Positions 42,747-51,137 of a stretch of DNA of 64,000 nt are shown here, in pieces; the first letter of the stretch is position 1; each line of letters begins with the position of its first letter. Origin of the DNA: Palsa-461 sp036844945 (GTDB lineage Bacteria > Actinomycetota > Acidimicrobiia > Acidimicrobiales > RAAP-2); contig DAIUEV010000002.1 in NCBI GenBank assembly GCA_036844945.1, forward strand, positions 54,568-118,567, read 5' to 3'. The notes beneath the pieces were generated by a model. That model was not told the DNA's origin. It saw nothing but the letters and a program-made list of their open reading frames with translations, and made no database searches. A program made the position numbers and the translations under genes.

Positions 42747-43139
42747 GTGACCGGCGGGACCGCTGGAGGAGGACGCGCAGCCGGCGAGCTCGACCTGCCG
42801 GTGCACACCGACGGCCGCGGTCGCCTTGTCGCGGCCGAGGTCCCCGAGATCCCGTTCGCCCCGAGTCGGTACTTCGTGATCCGTGACGTGCCCGAAGGGG
42901 CGTCGCGCGGCGGCCACGAGATCCCGGACGAAGAGTGGATCCACTGCGTCGCGGGATCGTGCACCGTCGAGGTCCGACGGGGCGGCGCGACCGACGTCTT
43001 CCGGCTCGAGAGCCCGACCAGCGTGCTCACGGTCACTGCCGGGAGCTGGATCGAGTGCCGCGACTTCTCCTCCGACGCGGTGCTCCTGGTCCTATGCCCC
43101 GACCTCTACGACCCGTCGACCGACCGGAAGGGAACGTGA
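42747..43139 (+). CDS. FdtA/QdtA-like cupin (dTDP-sugar ketoisomerase family)
   Basis: A 130-residue cupin of the WxcM/FdtA family. LDLPVHTDGRGRLVAAE, YFVIRDVPEGASRGGHEI, CVAGSCTVEV and SSDAVLLVLCPDLYDPS follow FdtA and QdtA closely. The family's active site uses two His in R-G-x-H-A-H; here the sequence is RGGHEI, so the second is lost. It may therefore be a non-isomerase relative. GTG 42747 is assumed. It is divergent from the acyltransferase and its stop overlaps the next reading frame (GTGA). Confidence 0.78.
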   Translation: MTGGTAGGGRAAGELDLPVHTDGRGRLVAAEVPEIPFAPSRYFVIRDVPEGASRGGHEIPDEEWIHCVAGSCTVEVRRGGATDVFRLESPTSVLTVTAGSWIECRDFSSDAVLLVLCPDLYDPSTDRKGT

Positions 43140-43314
43140 GCAAGGCTTCGTTTCCCGAGCTCGACCGGCTCGCCGCCCGCCTCTCTTGGGAGGTCCCGGG
43201 CCTCCCGATCGGCCCCATCTCGAGGCGGACGACGCCGAGACGGTCATCGAGGCCCTCGGTTCGCTCCATGCGGGAGGGGCCGACGGACCGGCCCACTACG
43301 CTGCCGGCCCGTGA
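43136..43314 (+). pseudogene. Small coupled gene interrupted by a one-base deletion in a C run
   Basis: From GTG 43136, which overlaps the FdtA-like stop by four bases and has GGAAGGG upstream, the frame reads SKASFPELDRLAARLSW, then loses sense after GLPIG. One frame over, good coding sequence continues (HLEADDAETVIEALGSLHAG) to TGA 43314, which again overlaps the next GTG by four bases. Adding one C to the run at 43213-43216 restores a 59-residue protein. The coupling at both ends argues the gene was real. It could be a true mutation or a homopolymer sequencing error. No family recognised. Confidence 0.6.
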
Positions 43315-43571
43315 AGCACGCCGACCAGAAGACCTTGGAGCAGCTCGCCGACCTGCTCGAGGAGTTGCGGCGGATCCCCGGCCTCGTCGAGAAGAAGCCC
43401 GGGACCTTCTACCGGCGGTCGCGTTCGGTGCTCCACTTCCACGACGACCCGACCGGCCCGTACGCAGACGTCCGCCTCGACCCAACCGGTGACTTCGAGC
43501 GGGTGCGGGTGAGGACGCTCGCCGAGCGGCGGCGGCTCGTTCGCCAGGTCCGGGCCGGGTCCCCGCGCTAG
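43311..43571 (+). CDS. Small conserved-looking protein of unknown function
   Basis: An 86-residue soluble protein. After a helical N-terminus (TLEQLADLLEELRRIPGLV) it has a compact beta segment, FYRRSRSVLHFHDDPTGPY, and a basic helix. The layout recalls DUF5519/luciferase-associated small proteins, but the match is loose. GTG 43311 overlaps the stop of the frameshifted gene, so translation may suffer if that gene is truly broken. Confidence 0.6.
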   Translation: MKHADQKTLEQLADLLEELRRIPGLVEKKPGTFYRRSRSVLHFHDDPTGPYADVRLDPTGDFERVRVRTLAERRRLVRQVRAGSPR

Positions 43572-43615
43572 GCCTCGCTTGGGGCACCGGGCCCTTTCAC
43601 TCCTACAGTGGGCCG

Positions 43616-44041
43616 ATGGCGGGCGGGGAACTGGAGGCGGCGGGCGGTCCCCTGGAGGGCTTCGACCTCGACCTCGCGGTGGCGTCCCTGGCCTCGAACT
43701 CGACCGACGTCCGGATCATGATGAAACTGCTGGTGGCCGAGCTCGCCTCCAGCCTCGGCGGCCGCCTGACCGTGGAGCGGCGCGGCGGCCTACTCCGGCG
43801 GTCCGAGGAGATCCAGACGGTCCAGGTCAACCTCGGCAACGACGTGCTCCGCGCCGAGGTCGACGGGGACTCGGTCCGGTGCACGATCGGGCACTCCTCG
43901 GCGGGGATCCGGATCCGGAGCGAACAGGTGGACATGGCGGTCTGGCTGAAGCGGCTGCTCGGCGCGCTGGAAGCCGAGGCGGCCCAGTCCGAGGCGACCC
44001 GCCAGGCGCTGGAGAAGATCATGATCGGAGGAGACCGATGA
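43616..44041 (+). CDS. Small protein heading the YbjQ-domain operon
   Basis: A 141-residue soluble alpha/beta protein. It has a helical N-terminal half (DVRIMMKLLVAELASSLGG) and a beta meander (RLTVERR, IQTVQVNLGNDVLRAEVDG, SVRCTIGH) followed by a helix with EQVDMAVWLKRLLGALEAEA. ATG 43616 lies 44 bp after the preceding gene, and its stop overlaps the first YbjQ gene by four bases with GGAGGAG upstream. I know no family for it; its fixed position suggests it works with the three YbjQ proteins. Confidence 0.62.
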   Translation: MAGGELEAAGGPLEGFDLDLAVASLASNSTDVRIMMKLLVAELASSLGGRLTVERRGGLLRRSEEIQTVQVNLGNDVLRAEVDGDSVRCTIGHSSAGIRIRSEQVDMAVWLKRLLGALEAEAAQSEATRQALEKIMIGGDR

Positions 44042-44832
44042 CCGGACCGGCTGATCTGCCGAAGGATGCGGAGCACCGCCTCGAGGAGCTGCGCCACGGA
44101 TTCTTCACCTCGGACCTCTCGGTGAACGAGTTCCTGCTCGTGAAGGAGACCGGCTTCCATCCGCTCGGGTTCGTGATGGGCTCGTCGATCTACCACACCG
44201 GGTTCCAGGGTCGTCGGTGGAACAAGAGCCAGGAACTCACCAAGCTCACCGAGGCGATGTACAACGCCCGCGAGCTCGCCATGACCCGCATGGAGGAGGA
44301 GGCCGAGGAACTCGACGCCGACGGCGTCGTCGGCGTCCGGCTGGACGTGAACTACTACGAGTGGGGCAGCGACGCGGCCGAATTCATCGCGCTGGGCACG
44401 GCGGTCAAGTCCGAGGACGGCAAGTCCTATCGCAACGCCCTCGGCAAGCCGTTCACCTCGGACCTCTCAGGACAGGACTTCTGGACGATCATGCAGACGG
44501 GGTACGTCCCGCAGGGTCTCGTGATGGGGACGTGTGTGTACCACATCGCCCACCGCGGGCTCGGCCAGACCCTCGGCTCGGTCGGGCAGAACGTCGAGCT
44601 CCCCAACTTCACCCAGGCGCTGTACGAGGCCCGCGAGCTCGCGATGACCCGGATGCAGGACGAGGGCAACCGGCTGGGGGCCTCCGGCGTCGTCGGGGTG
44701 CGCCTCGAGGAGAAGTCCCACCAGTGGGGCTCCCACACCATCGAGTTCCTGTCGATCGGCACCGCGGTGACGAAGGGTGACGGCGACGTCACCCTCCCGA
44801 GGCCGACGGTCATCATCTCGCTCGACAACTGA
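44038..44832 (+). CDS. Double YbjQ (UPF0145) domain protein 1
   Basis: A 264-residue cytoplasmic protein made of two YbjQ/UPF0145 units (about 20-125 and 140-245). Each has T-S-D-L-S-x-x-(E/D)-F, G-F-V-M-G or G-L-V-M-G, a helix with ARELAMTRM, GVVGVRL and a final GTAV, the pattern of E. coli YbjQ, which assembles as a pentamer. The family is called heavy-metal-binding in databases on limited evidence. ATG 44038 overlaps the previous stop. No signal or membrane segment. Confidence 0.82.
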   Translation: MTGPADLPKDAEHRLEELRHGFFTSDLSVNEFLLVKETGFHPLGFVMGSSIYHTGFQGRRWNKSQELTKLTEAMYNARELAMTRMEEEAEELDADGVVGVRLDVNYYEWGSDAAEFIALGTAVKSEDGKSYRNALGKPFTSDLSGQDFWTIMQTGYVPQGLVMGTCVYHIAHRGLGQTLGSVGQNVELPNFTQALYEARELAMTRMQDEGNRLGASGVVGVRLEEKSHQWGSHTIEFLSIGTAVTKGDGDVTLPRPTVIISLDN

Positions 44833-45737
44833 TGTCGGGACCGGGCGACCTCCCGGAGGCGGCGCCCCGCCGGCTCGAGTCGGGTTCCTTCTCCTCGGGG
44901 CTCACCGTCCCGGACTTCGCGGCCTGCCTGCAGATGGGCCTTCGCCCGGTGGGCCTCGTGCAGGGGTTCTGCGCGATGCAGTGGGGGTGGTACGGGGCCG
45001 GGTCGCCGTATATGCGCGGGATGTCGCCGTATGCGGCGCCGGGCGGCCAGGGCACCTACCTCCAGAACTGGTACTGCCCGCACGGGTTCGTCAGCGCCGA
45101 GCACCGCTCGTGGGGCCAGAACTACGAGCAGACCTGGGTCGAGGACGCCTGGCTGGCCGGCTTCAACGCCGCGTTCGGCCGCATGGTCGAGGAGGCGAAG
45201 GAGGTCGGCGCCCACGGCATCATCGGGGTCACCGACACCTCCCGCCCGATGCCCGAGACGAACATCGCCGAGTTCCACGTGCTCGGCACCGCGGTCGTGG
45301 TCGAGGACGGGCCACCGCCCCCCGGCGGGGAGCCGTGGTCGACCTACCTGGCCGGCCAGCGACTGGCCAAGCTGCTCGAGGCCGGGTTCATGCCGATCTC
45401 GGTGATCGCGGTCATCGCCTCGGTGCGGGTGTGGGCCTACTGCATCACCGAGTGGCTCATGGAGGGGGGCGCACTCGGCTGGGGCCAGACCAACCAATCG
45501 ACCCAGGAGATCGAGCAGGTCTCCGAGGCCCACCTCGCCGTCCGGGCGCTCGCCCGGGACCACGCCCGGCGCCAACTGGGCCACGACACGATGCACGGCA
45601 CCACCGTGTGGACCTCCGAGCGAGAGGTCGGCTCGGGGGACCAGGTGCTCGAGTGCACGCTGCGCGGCACCAGGGTCCGGCGCTTCAAGGACTTCGACCC
45701 GATGCCGGCGCCCCGACCGACGGTCCGGCTCTCGTGA
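44832..45737 (+). CDS. Double YbjQ-like protein 2, divergent, with aromatic insertion
   Basis: A 301-residue protein. The first unit keeps SSGLTVPDF, GLVQGF, a helix with EEAKEVGAHGIIGV and HVLGTAVV, but has an insertion of about 45 residues rich in Tyr, Trp, Gly and Met (MSPYAAPGGQGTYLQNWYCP). The second unit is more degenerate (AGFMPISVIAVIASV, HGTTVWTSEREVG, CTLRGTRV). ATG 44832 overlaps the previous stop (TGATG). The insertion may cap or change the pore of a ring assembly. Confidence 0.72.
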   Translation: MSGPGDLPEAAPRRLESGSFSSGLTVPDFAACLQMGLRPVGLVQGFCAMQWGWYGAGSPYMRGMSPYAAPGGQGTYLQNWYCPHGFVSAEHRSWGQNYEQTWVEDAWLAGFNAAFGRMVEEAKEVGAHGIIGVTDTSRPMPETNIAEFHVLGTAVVVEDGPPPPGGEPWSTYLAGQRLAKLLEAGFMPISVIAVIASVRVWAYCITEWLMEGGALGWGQTNQSTQEIEQVSEAHLAVRALARDHARRQLGHDTMHGTTVWTSEREVGSGDQVLECTLRGTRVRRFKDFDPMPAPRPTVRLS

Positions 45738-46579
45738 CCGATTCCCCCGCGGCGTCTGCGGACCCCCGCGCCGAGCTGGCGGCCGCGGCGCGGTGGCTGG
45801 CCGGCGGCGGGCAGAGCCCGGACGAACGGGCCACGACCTCGGACCTCAGCATCGACGAGGCGCTGCTGCTCCACTCGATCGGCTGGGAGCCGGTGGAGCT
45901 CGTCTTCGGCGCGTCGGTGTGCTCGGTGCAGACCGGGGTCTGGACCTGGGGCCGCGGCGAGCTGCAGTCGCCCTCTGACGCGCACAACCTCGCCGTCGGT
46001 GACGCGGCGGCGCGGCTCGGCCGGGAGTGCGCGTCGGCCGGAGGCCACGGAGTGGTCGGGGTCCGGGTGGACATCGAGGTCCACCCCCGGCACGTCGACG
46101 TCGCCCTGGTCGGGACCGCGGTGCGGCCCGTGGCCACCGGCAAAAAGGTCGGGCACCCCTTCGTCTCGGACCTGTCGGCCCGCGACTTCGTGCTCCTGCA
46201 CGGCTCGGGGTGGGCGCCGCTCGGGCTCGCCTTCGGGGCGAGCTTCGTCTACGCGCCGCGCCGCGACGCCGGGACCGCGCTCCGGCAGGCCAGCCAGAAC
46301 GTGGAGCTCACCAACCTGACCGAGGCCCTCTATGCCGCCCGGGAGACGGCCATGGAGCGGATGCAGACCTCGGGTCTGCGCATGAAGGCGGGCGGCGTGG
46401 TCGGCGTCCAGGTCACCGAGGGCCCGATCCGCTTCGCCCGCCACGTCATCGGGTTCACCGCCTGGGGCACCGCGGTCCGGCTGGCCGCCGACGCCCACCG
46501 CCACGTGCGCCCCGAGGTCGTGCTCCCGCTCGACGACGCGGTCGTGCAGTTCGAGGCCGAGTCGCTGCGCGGGCGCTGA
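45734..46579 (+). CDS. Double YbjQ domain protein 3
   Basis: A 281-residue protein with two YbjQ units (about 35-135 and 142-245): TTSDLSIDEALLLHSIG, LVFGASVC, GHGVVGVRVDIEV, LVGTAV in the first; FVSDLSARDFVLLHGSG, LAFGASFVY, AARETAMERM, GGVVGVQV, WGTAV in the second. An N-terminal Ala-rich segment precedes them. GTG 45734 overlaps the previous stop by four bases. It ends the five-gene run. Confidence 0.8.
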   Translation: MTDSPAASADPRAELAAAARWLAGGGQSPDERATTSDLSIDEALLLHSIGWEPVELVFGASVCSVQTGVWTWGRGELQSPSDAHNLAVGDAAARLGRECASAGGHGVVGVRVDIEVHPRHVDVALVGTAVRPVATGKKVGHPFVSDLSARDFVLLHGSGWAPLGLAFGASFVYAPRRDAGTALRQASQNVELTNLTEALYAARETAMERMQTSGLRMKAGGVVGVQVTEGPIRFARHVIGFTAWGTAVRLAADAHRHVRPEVVLPLDDAVVQFEAESLRGR

Positions 46580-46585
46580 TCCGGG

Positions 46586-47071
46586 CTACCCGGCCGGGCG
46601 GGGGCCGGCCGGCGCAACCGTGCGGGCCAGGATCCCGAGCGACGCCCGCAGCGCCAGCTCGGAGATGACCGGGAACACCCCGCTGTCCTTCCACTCCGGG
46701 CCGATCTGCGACCAGTCGTAGTAGGAGGTCACGAGCGAGCCGCCCTCGGCCGGCTCCAGCCGGTACCCGTAGACGTGGCCGATCGACGGGCGTCCCTCGC
46801 CCTGCACCTTCCACGCGATCTCCCGGTCCGGCTCGAACGCGGTGATGGTGACCGTGACGTCGTAGCGACCGAGCGGGTAGTCGTTCAGGGCCTCGCGGTC
46901 CATGTGCACGACGAAGGTGTCCCCCACCGCCCCGACCGGCTCGCCGGTCGCGTCCATGAGCATCCCGGAGCTGTCGATCGTGACGTGACCGTGGGGGTCG
47001 CGGAGCACCGCGAAGATGGCCGGCGGGTCGGCCTCGATCATGCGTTGGACCTCGAACCGTTCGATCACCAT
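46586..47071 (-). CDS. SRPBCC (START/polyketide-cyclase-like) family protein
   Basis: A 161-residue helix-grip fold protein that encloses a hydrophobic ligand. ERFEVQRMIEADPPAIFAVLRDP is the first strand and helix, and DVTVTITAFEPDREIAWKV the central strands; the C-terminal helix follows GVFPVISELALRASLG. ATG 47071 has GGGAGG four to five bases upstream. It converges on the YbjQ operon with six bases between stops. Ligand unknown. Confidence 0.82.
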   Translation of the reverse strand: MVIERFEVQRMIEADPPAIFAVLRDPHGHVTIDSSGMLMDATGEPVGAVGDTFVVHMDREALNDYPLGRYDVTVTITAFEPDREIAWKVQGEGRPSIGHVYGYRLEPAEGGSLVTSYYDWSQIGPEWKDSGVFPVISELALRASLGILARTVAPAGPRPAG

Positions 47072-47133
47072 GTCGCCTCCCTCCCCGCCCATTTGGGCCC
47101 GGGACACTCCCACCCACGTACTCGGCCGCCCGC

Positions 47134-47382
47134 TCAGGTCGCGGTGGGGATCTCCTCCCACCACTGGCACCACCACCGCTCGCCGACGAGGATCCGGATC
47201 TTCGGGTGCCAGCAGTAGGAGAAGTCGGCGGTCTCGTCCAGGTAGTAGCGGCAGTTGTTGCACTGCTCGTCACCCGAGGGGTGGCCGCGGAGCACCGCGT
47301 TGGACGAGAGGATCTGGAGCTCCATGGAGAGCTTCTCGTCGATCGGCTTGGGCTCGGGCTCGGGGATGACGTAGTCGGACAT
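47134..47382 (-). CDS. Small four-cysteine protein resembling HiPIP iron-sulfur proteins
   Basis: An 82-residue soluble protein. Cys41-x2-Cys44 (QCNNCRYYL), Cys57 (SYCWHP) and Cys72 in ERWWCQWWE match the order of high-potential iron-sulfur proteins, C-x2-C-x2-Y, then C, then G-W-C-x2-W. No signal peptide is present, unlike most HiPIPs, so it may be a cytoplasmic relative or a zinc protein. ATG 47382 is separated from the regulator gene by 41 bp. Confidence 0.6.
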   Translation of the reverse strand: MSDYVIPEPEPKPIDEKLSMELQILSSNAVLRGHPSGDEQCNNCRYYLDETADFSYCWHPKIRILVGERWWCQWWEEIPTAT

Positions 47383-47423
47383 TCCCGGCAGGGTACCGGG
47401 ACGCCCGGGCGGGCACGTCGGTC

Positions 47424-50078
47424 CTATCCGGGACGGTCGGCGCCGAGGGCGGCGACCAGCTGCCCGCGGCTCGTCACGGCGAGCTTCGTGTAGACGCGCT
47501 GCAGGTGGTTCTCCACCGTGCGACGGGACAGCACGAGCTTGTCGGCGATCTCGCGGTTGGAGAGACCCTGCGCGGCCAGCTGCGCGATCTCCCGCTCGCG
47601 TCCGGACAGCTGCTCCTGGGGGCCCTCGACGGTCGCGATCGCCGGGGTGTGCGCGCCGTCGCAGCGGGCCGCCAGCCGTGTGGCCCGCCGGCCGGCCTCG
47701 GCGGCTCGGCGGCGGAGACCGGCCCGCTCGGCCAGGCGGTGCTCGAGGGCGGCCGCCTCGGCCGCGAAGAGGAGCGCGCCGCAGCGCTCGAACCCGTCGG
47801 CGGCCGCCCCGGCCAACTCGGCGTCGGCGCCCAGCTGCGCGACGGCGTAGGCGACCCGGGCGTCCATGAGCGGGCCCTCGACCCGGTCGGCCAGCCGCTC
47901 GAGGCGCACCGCCGCCTCCCGCTCGCCGCTCACCCGCAGGAGGTCGTGGAGCGCGGCGGCGAGCGGGCCGAGCTGGCCACCTTCCTCACAGAGCTCGACG
48001 AGCTCCCAGAGCGTGGCGGTCGCGGTGGCGAGGTCGCCGTCGGCGACCGCCGCCCACGCCCGACCGCGCCACTCGTACACGTCCATCATCGACCAGGCCG
48101 ACGCGGGGACCGCCTCGAGTGCGTCGACCGCCTGGCGGGCCACCGTCGAGCGGCCCATCTGGCCGGCGACGAGGGCCACGCAGCCGAGCGCCCAGCGTTC
48201 GCCGGGGTGGTGCATCTCGGCGAAGAACGCGCTCGCCTCGCGCAGCTTGCCCTCGGCGCCCCGCAGGTCGCCCTGGAGGCCGAGCACGATCCCGAGGAAG
48301 ATCCCGGCCCAGGCGAGCCCGGTGGCGTGCCCCCGGTCGAGCGCGAAGCCGTAGGCGGACTGCGCCTCGGTGTAGGCCTCGGCCAGCCCCCCGGTCTCGA
48401 CGAGCGAGTAGACCCGGGCGAGGGTCCAGGTGTCGGCCCAGAACGCGGGGAGGTTGGTGCGGTCCATGCCGCCGGCGGCCAGCGCGTCGAGGTGCCGGAT
48501 CGCCTCCTCGCCCCGGCCGGCGAGAGGCAGCGCGACCCCGAGGTTGAGGCTGGCCTGGAGGAAGGCGGCGTCGCCGGGGTCCGACACGAGCGGGGCCTCG
48601 AGCTCGATGGCCCGCACCACCTGCCCGGAGCGCAGGAACAACCCGCCGCGCTGCGCGTCGATGGTCCGCCGGCACGACGGGTCGGTGACGCGGGCCGCCG
48701 CCTCCAGCAGCACCCCGTCGGCCTCGTCGGTGCGGTCGACCCAGCGGTAGAGCGCCGAGGCGTAGCGCACCGCCAGGGCGGTGACCTCCGCGTCGGTGTT
48801 CGCCTTCGGGTAGGCGGCGCGGATCACCTGCTCGAGCTCCTCGCTCCGTCCGAGCCGGTCGAGGGAGTCCGCGAGCAGGATGGCGGCGGCCACCGCGCCG
48901 GAGGACTCCCAGGCCGCCCGGGCGAGACGCGCCGCGAGGGAGAAGTCCTCGAGGTCGAAGGCGGTGCCGGCGGCCGCGACCGTCCGGACCGGGTCGGCGC
49001 CGCCACACTCGAGCCGCCACACCGCGACGCGGAGCGACTGCTCGGAACCGGGGGACCCGGCCGCCTCCACCGCGTCGGCCAACAGCCCGTAGAGGTGGAC
49101 CCGTCGGGCCGGGGACAGCTGGGAGCGGACCACCTCCGCGTACAGCGGGTGGGTCATCCGGACCTCGACGTCCCCCTTCTCGGACACCGACTCGACCACT
49201 CCCTCCCGCTCGAGCACCTCGACCGCGTCGCCGGGCACGAGGTCGCGCAGCCGGCCGAGCACCAGGGGCTCGCCGAGCGCGATCAGCTCGAGGGCCTGGC
49301 GCGACGCCTCGGGCACGGCCCGGAGCCGGTGGTCGATGAGGGCGGTGAGGCGGGGCGAGTCGGCGAGCGAGCCGTTGAGCCGCCAGATGCCGTGCTGGGA
49401 GGTGAGCACCCCCGACTCGAGTGAGCCCAAGATGAGCTCGCGCAGCATGAGGAGGTTGCCCCGGGAGGCGTCGCTCAGCGCCCGGAGGGTCGCCCCGTCG
49501 ACCGGCCCGTCCAGCCCGACCTGCACCAGCGCCGAGAGGTCGTTCCAGCCGAGCTCGAAGATCCGCATCCTCGAGATGCGGTCGTCCTTCCACAGTCCGA
49601 GCCCGGTGGCGGCGTCGTCCAGCCCCTCGCGCGCCGTCAGGACGAGGAACACCCCCGGCGTGCCGACCAGCTGGTCGACGACCGCCCGGGACGAGCCGTC
49701 GAGGTCGGGCGCGTCGTCGATCACGAGCACGAGGTGCCGGCGGGGCCCGCTGCGTGCGATTGCGTCGGCAAGCGCGTGGACCGGCCATTCGGTGTGGGTG
49801 GGGTCGACCCGGAGCTCGAGGAAGAGCGGGGTCAGCGCGGCGAAGGGCAGCTCGGCCGCGGTCGGCGTCGCTCGGATCGTGACCGCCGTCATCCCCCGGC
49901 TCGACCCGAGCTCGGCGGCGGCGCGGGCGAGCCGGGTCTTGCCCACCCCGGCCGGCCCGACCAGGGCGAGCCCGTGGCACCCCGGGTCGTCGAGCGCCGA
50001 GGCGATCGACTGGAGCTCGTCGTCCCGGCCGACCAGCGGCCAGACGCGCAGCGCCGATGCCGAGGCCCCGTCTGCCAC
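47424..50078 (-). CDS. Large LuxR-type ATPase regulator (LAL/MalT-like)
   Basis: An 884-residue regulator. An N-terminal AAA/STAND ATPase has Walker A GPAGVGKTR (41-49) and an Asp-rich Walker B (VLVIDDAPDLD). A long TPR-like helical middle (about 330-800) likely senses a ligand or partner, and the C-terminal LuxR helix-turn-helix contains LSGREREIAQLAAQGLSNR with RRTVENHLQRVYTKL. GTG 50078 is the start. The target genes are not evident; nearby candidates are the HiPIP-like gene and the aldo/keto reductase operon. Confidence 0.88.
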   Translation of the reverse strand: MADGASASALRVWPLVGRDDELQSIASALDDPGCHGLALVGPAGVGKTRLARAAAELGSSRGMTAVTIRATPTAAELPFAALTPLFLELRVDPTHTEWPVHALADAIARSGPRRHLVLVIDDAPDLDGSSRAVVDQLVGTPGVFLVLTAREGLDDAATGLGLWKDDRISRMRIFELGWNDLSALVQVGLDGPVDGATLRALSDASRGNLLMLRELILGSLESGVLTSQHGIWRLNGSLADSPRLTALIDHRLRAVPEASRQALELIALGEPLVLGRLRDLVPGDAVEVLEREGVVESVSEKGDVEVRMTHPLYAEVVRSQLSPARRVHLYGLLADAVEAAGSPGSEQSLRVAVWRLECGGADPVRTVAAAGTAFDLEDFSLAARLARAAWESSGAVAAAILLADSLDRLGRSEELEQVIRAAYPKANTDAEVTALAVRYASALYRWVDRTDEADGVLLEAAARVTDPSCRRTIDAQRGGLFLRSGQVVRAIELEAPLVSDPGDAAFLQASLNLGVALPLAGRGEEAIRHLDALAAGGMDRTNLPAFWADTWTLARVYSLVETGGLAEAYTEAQSAYGFALDRGHATGLAWAGIFLGIVLGLQGDLRGAEGKLREASAFFAEMHHPGERWALGCVALVAGQMGRSTVARQAVDALEAVPASAWSMMDVYEWRGRAWAAVADGDLATATATLWELVELCEEGGQLGPLAAALHDLLRVSGEREAAVRLERLADRVEGPLMDARVAYAVAQLGADAELAGAAADGFERCGALLFAAEAAALEHRLAERAGLRRRAAEAGRRATRLAARCDGAHTPAIATVEGPQEQLSGREREIAQLAAQGLSNREIADKLVLSRRTVENHLQRVYTKLAVTSRGQLVAALGADRPG

Positions 50079-50196
50079 GGCGCCATTGTGACCCGTCGCC
50101 GGGACGCCACCGCCACGGGCGTCGCCGATGGTCGATCGCAGTCGGACGCCGGGCTCCCGCGGCCGGCCGACGGAGCGGGGCCCCGCCGCGCGTCGC

Positions 50197-51135
50197 TCAG
50201 TTGCCCGAGAGGTGGTCGAGGTGGCCGAACAGGCTCCGCAGCCGGGCCCGGTCCGCTTCGGGCAGCGGGGGGCCGTTGATCGAGGCGATGTTCTCCTCGA
50301 GATGGGCGGGGTCGCCGGTGCCCGACAGGACGACGTGGCAGCCCGGCTCGTGCCGAGCGAAGCGGTAGGCGGCCTCGACGACCGATCGAGCGCCGCCGTC
50401 GTGGATCAGGAAGCCGAGCGGGTCCTCGGGGTCGAGCACGCCCGCCGGCACCCGGCCCTCGGCGACGAGCTCGGCCACCACCCGCCGGAGCTCGTCGGGC
50501 CGGCTGAGGGCGCGGCGCACCGCGAACATCACCTCGACGCCGATGTCGCCGGCGGTCGTGCGCGGGAGGACGCGCTCTCGGGCGCTCGGGTTCAGCAGGT
50601 TGAAGCCGACCATGACGACGTCGAAATGCCCGTCGTCGACGGCCCGCCCGAGCGCTTCGTGCCCGGGGTCGGCCCCGAAGCGCTCGGAGGCGGCGAGGAA
50701 CCGGAGGTGGCCCTCCTCACGGAGGCGCACCAGCTCGGGGACGAGCACCTCGGCGCAGTGCGGGTAGCTCTCCACCCCCACGCCGTGGAGGTGGAAGACG
50801 TCGATCACGTCGGTCCGGAGCCGGCGGAGCGACAGCTCGACCGAGGCCCGCAGCTCGGCCGCCGAGAGCGGGCCGTCGCCGCCCACCGGGTGGGCCTTCG
50901 TCGAGAGCACCACCCGGTCACGGCGGCCCTGGAGCGCCGTCCCGACGATCTCCTCGGTGCCATAGGCGCGAGCCGTGTCGATGTAGGTGACGCCGAGGTC
51001 GACGGCCCGTTGGACGAGGGCGACGGACTCGGCCTCGCTCCGCCCGGTCGCCTGCCCCAGCCGGCTGTGGCCGCCGCACCCGAGGCCGGCGACGGAGACC
51101 TCGAGACCGGTCCGGCCGAGGACGACGTTGTCCAT
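50197..51135 (-). CDS. Aldo/keto reductase
   Basis: A 312-residue NADPH-dependent TIM-barrel reductase. VVLGRTGLEVSVAGLGCGG is the standard start, and the tetrad is visible as Asp and Tyr in YIDTARAYG, Lys in STKAH and His in VFHLHG. It starts two bases after the stop of the SnoaL-PNPOx gene and is followed by the LuxR-type regulator after 118 bp. Substrate unknown. Confidence 0.87.
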   Translation of the reverse strand: MDNVVLGRTGLEVSVAGLGCGGHSRLGQATGRSEAESVALVQRAVDLGVTYIDTARAYGTEEIVGTALQGRRDRVVLSTKAHPVGGDGPLSAAELRASVELSLRRLRTDVIDVFHLHGVGVESYPHCAEVLVPELVRLREEGHLRFLAASERFGADPGHEALGRAVDDGHFDVVMVGFNLLNPSARERVLPRTTAGDIGVEVMFAVRRALSRPDELRRVVAELVAEGRVPAGVLDPEDPLGFLIHDGGARSVVEAAYRFARHEPGCHVVLSGTGDPAHLEENIASINGPPLPEADRARLRSLFGHLDHLSGN

Positions 51136-51137
51136 CG

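Noticed and set aside
47505..49424. A 639-residue plus-strand open frame opposite the LuxR-type regulator
   Set aside because: A shadow frame; the minus strand encodes a complete ATPase plus LuxR domain.
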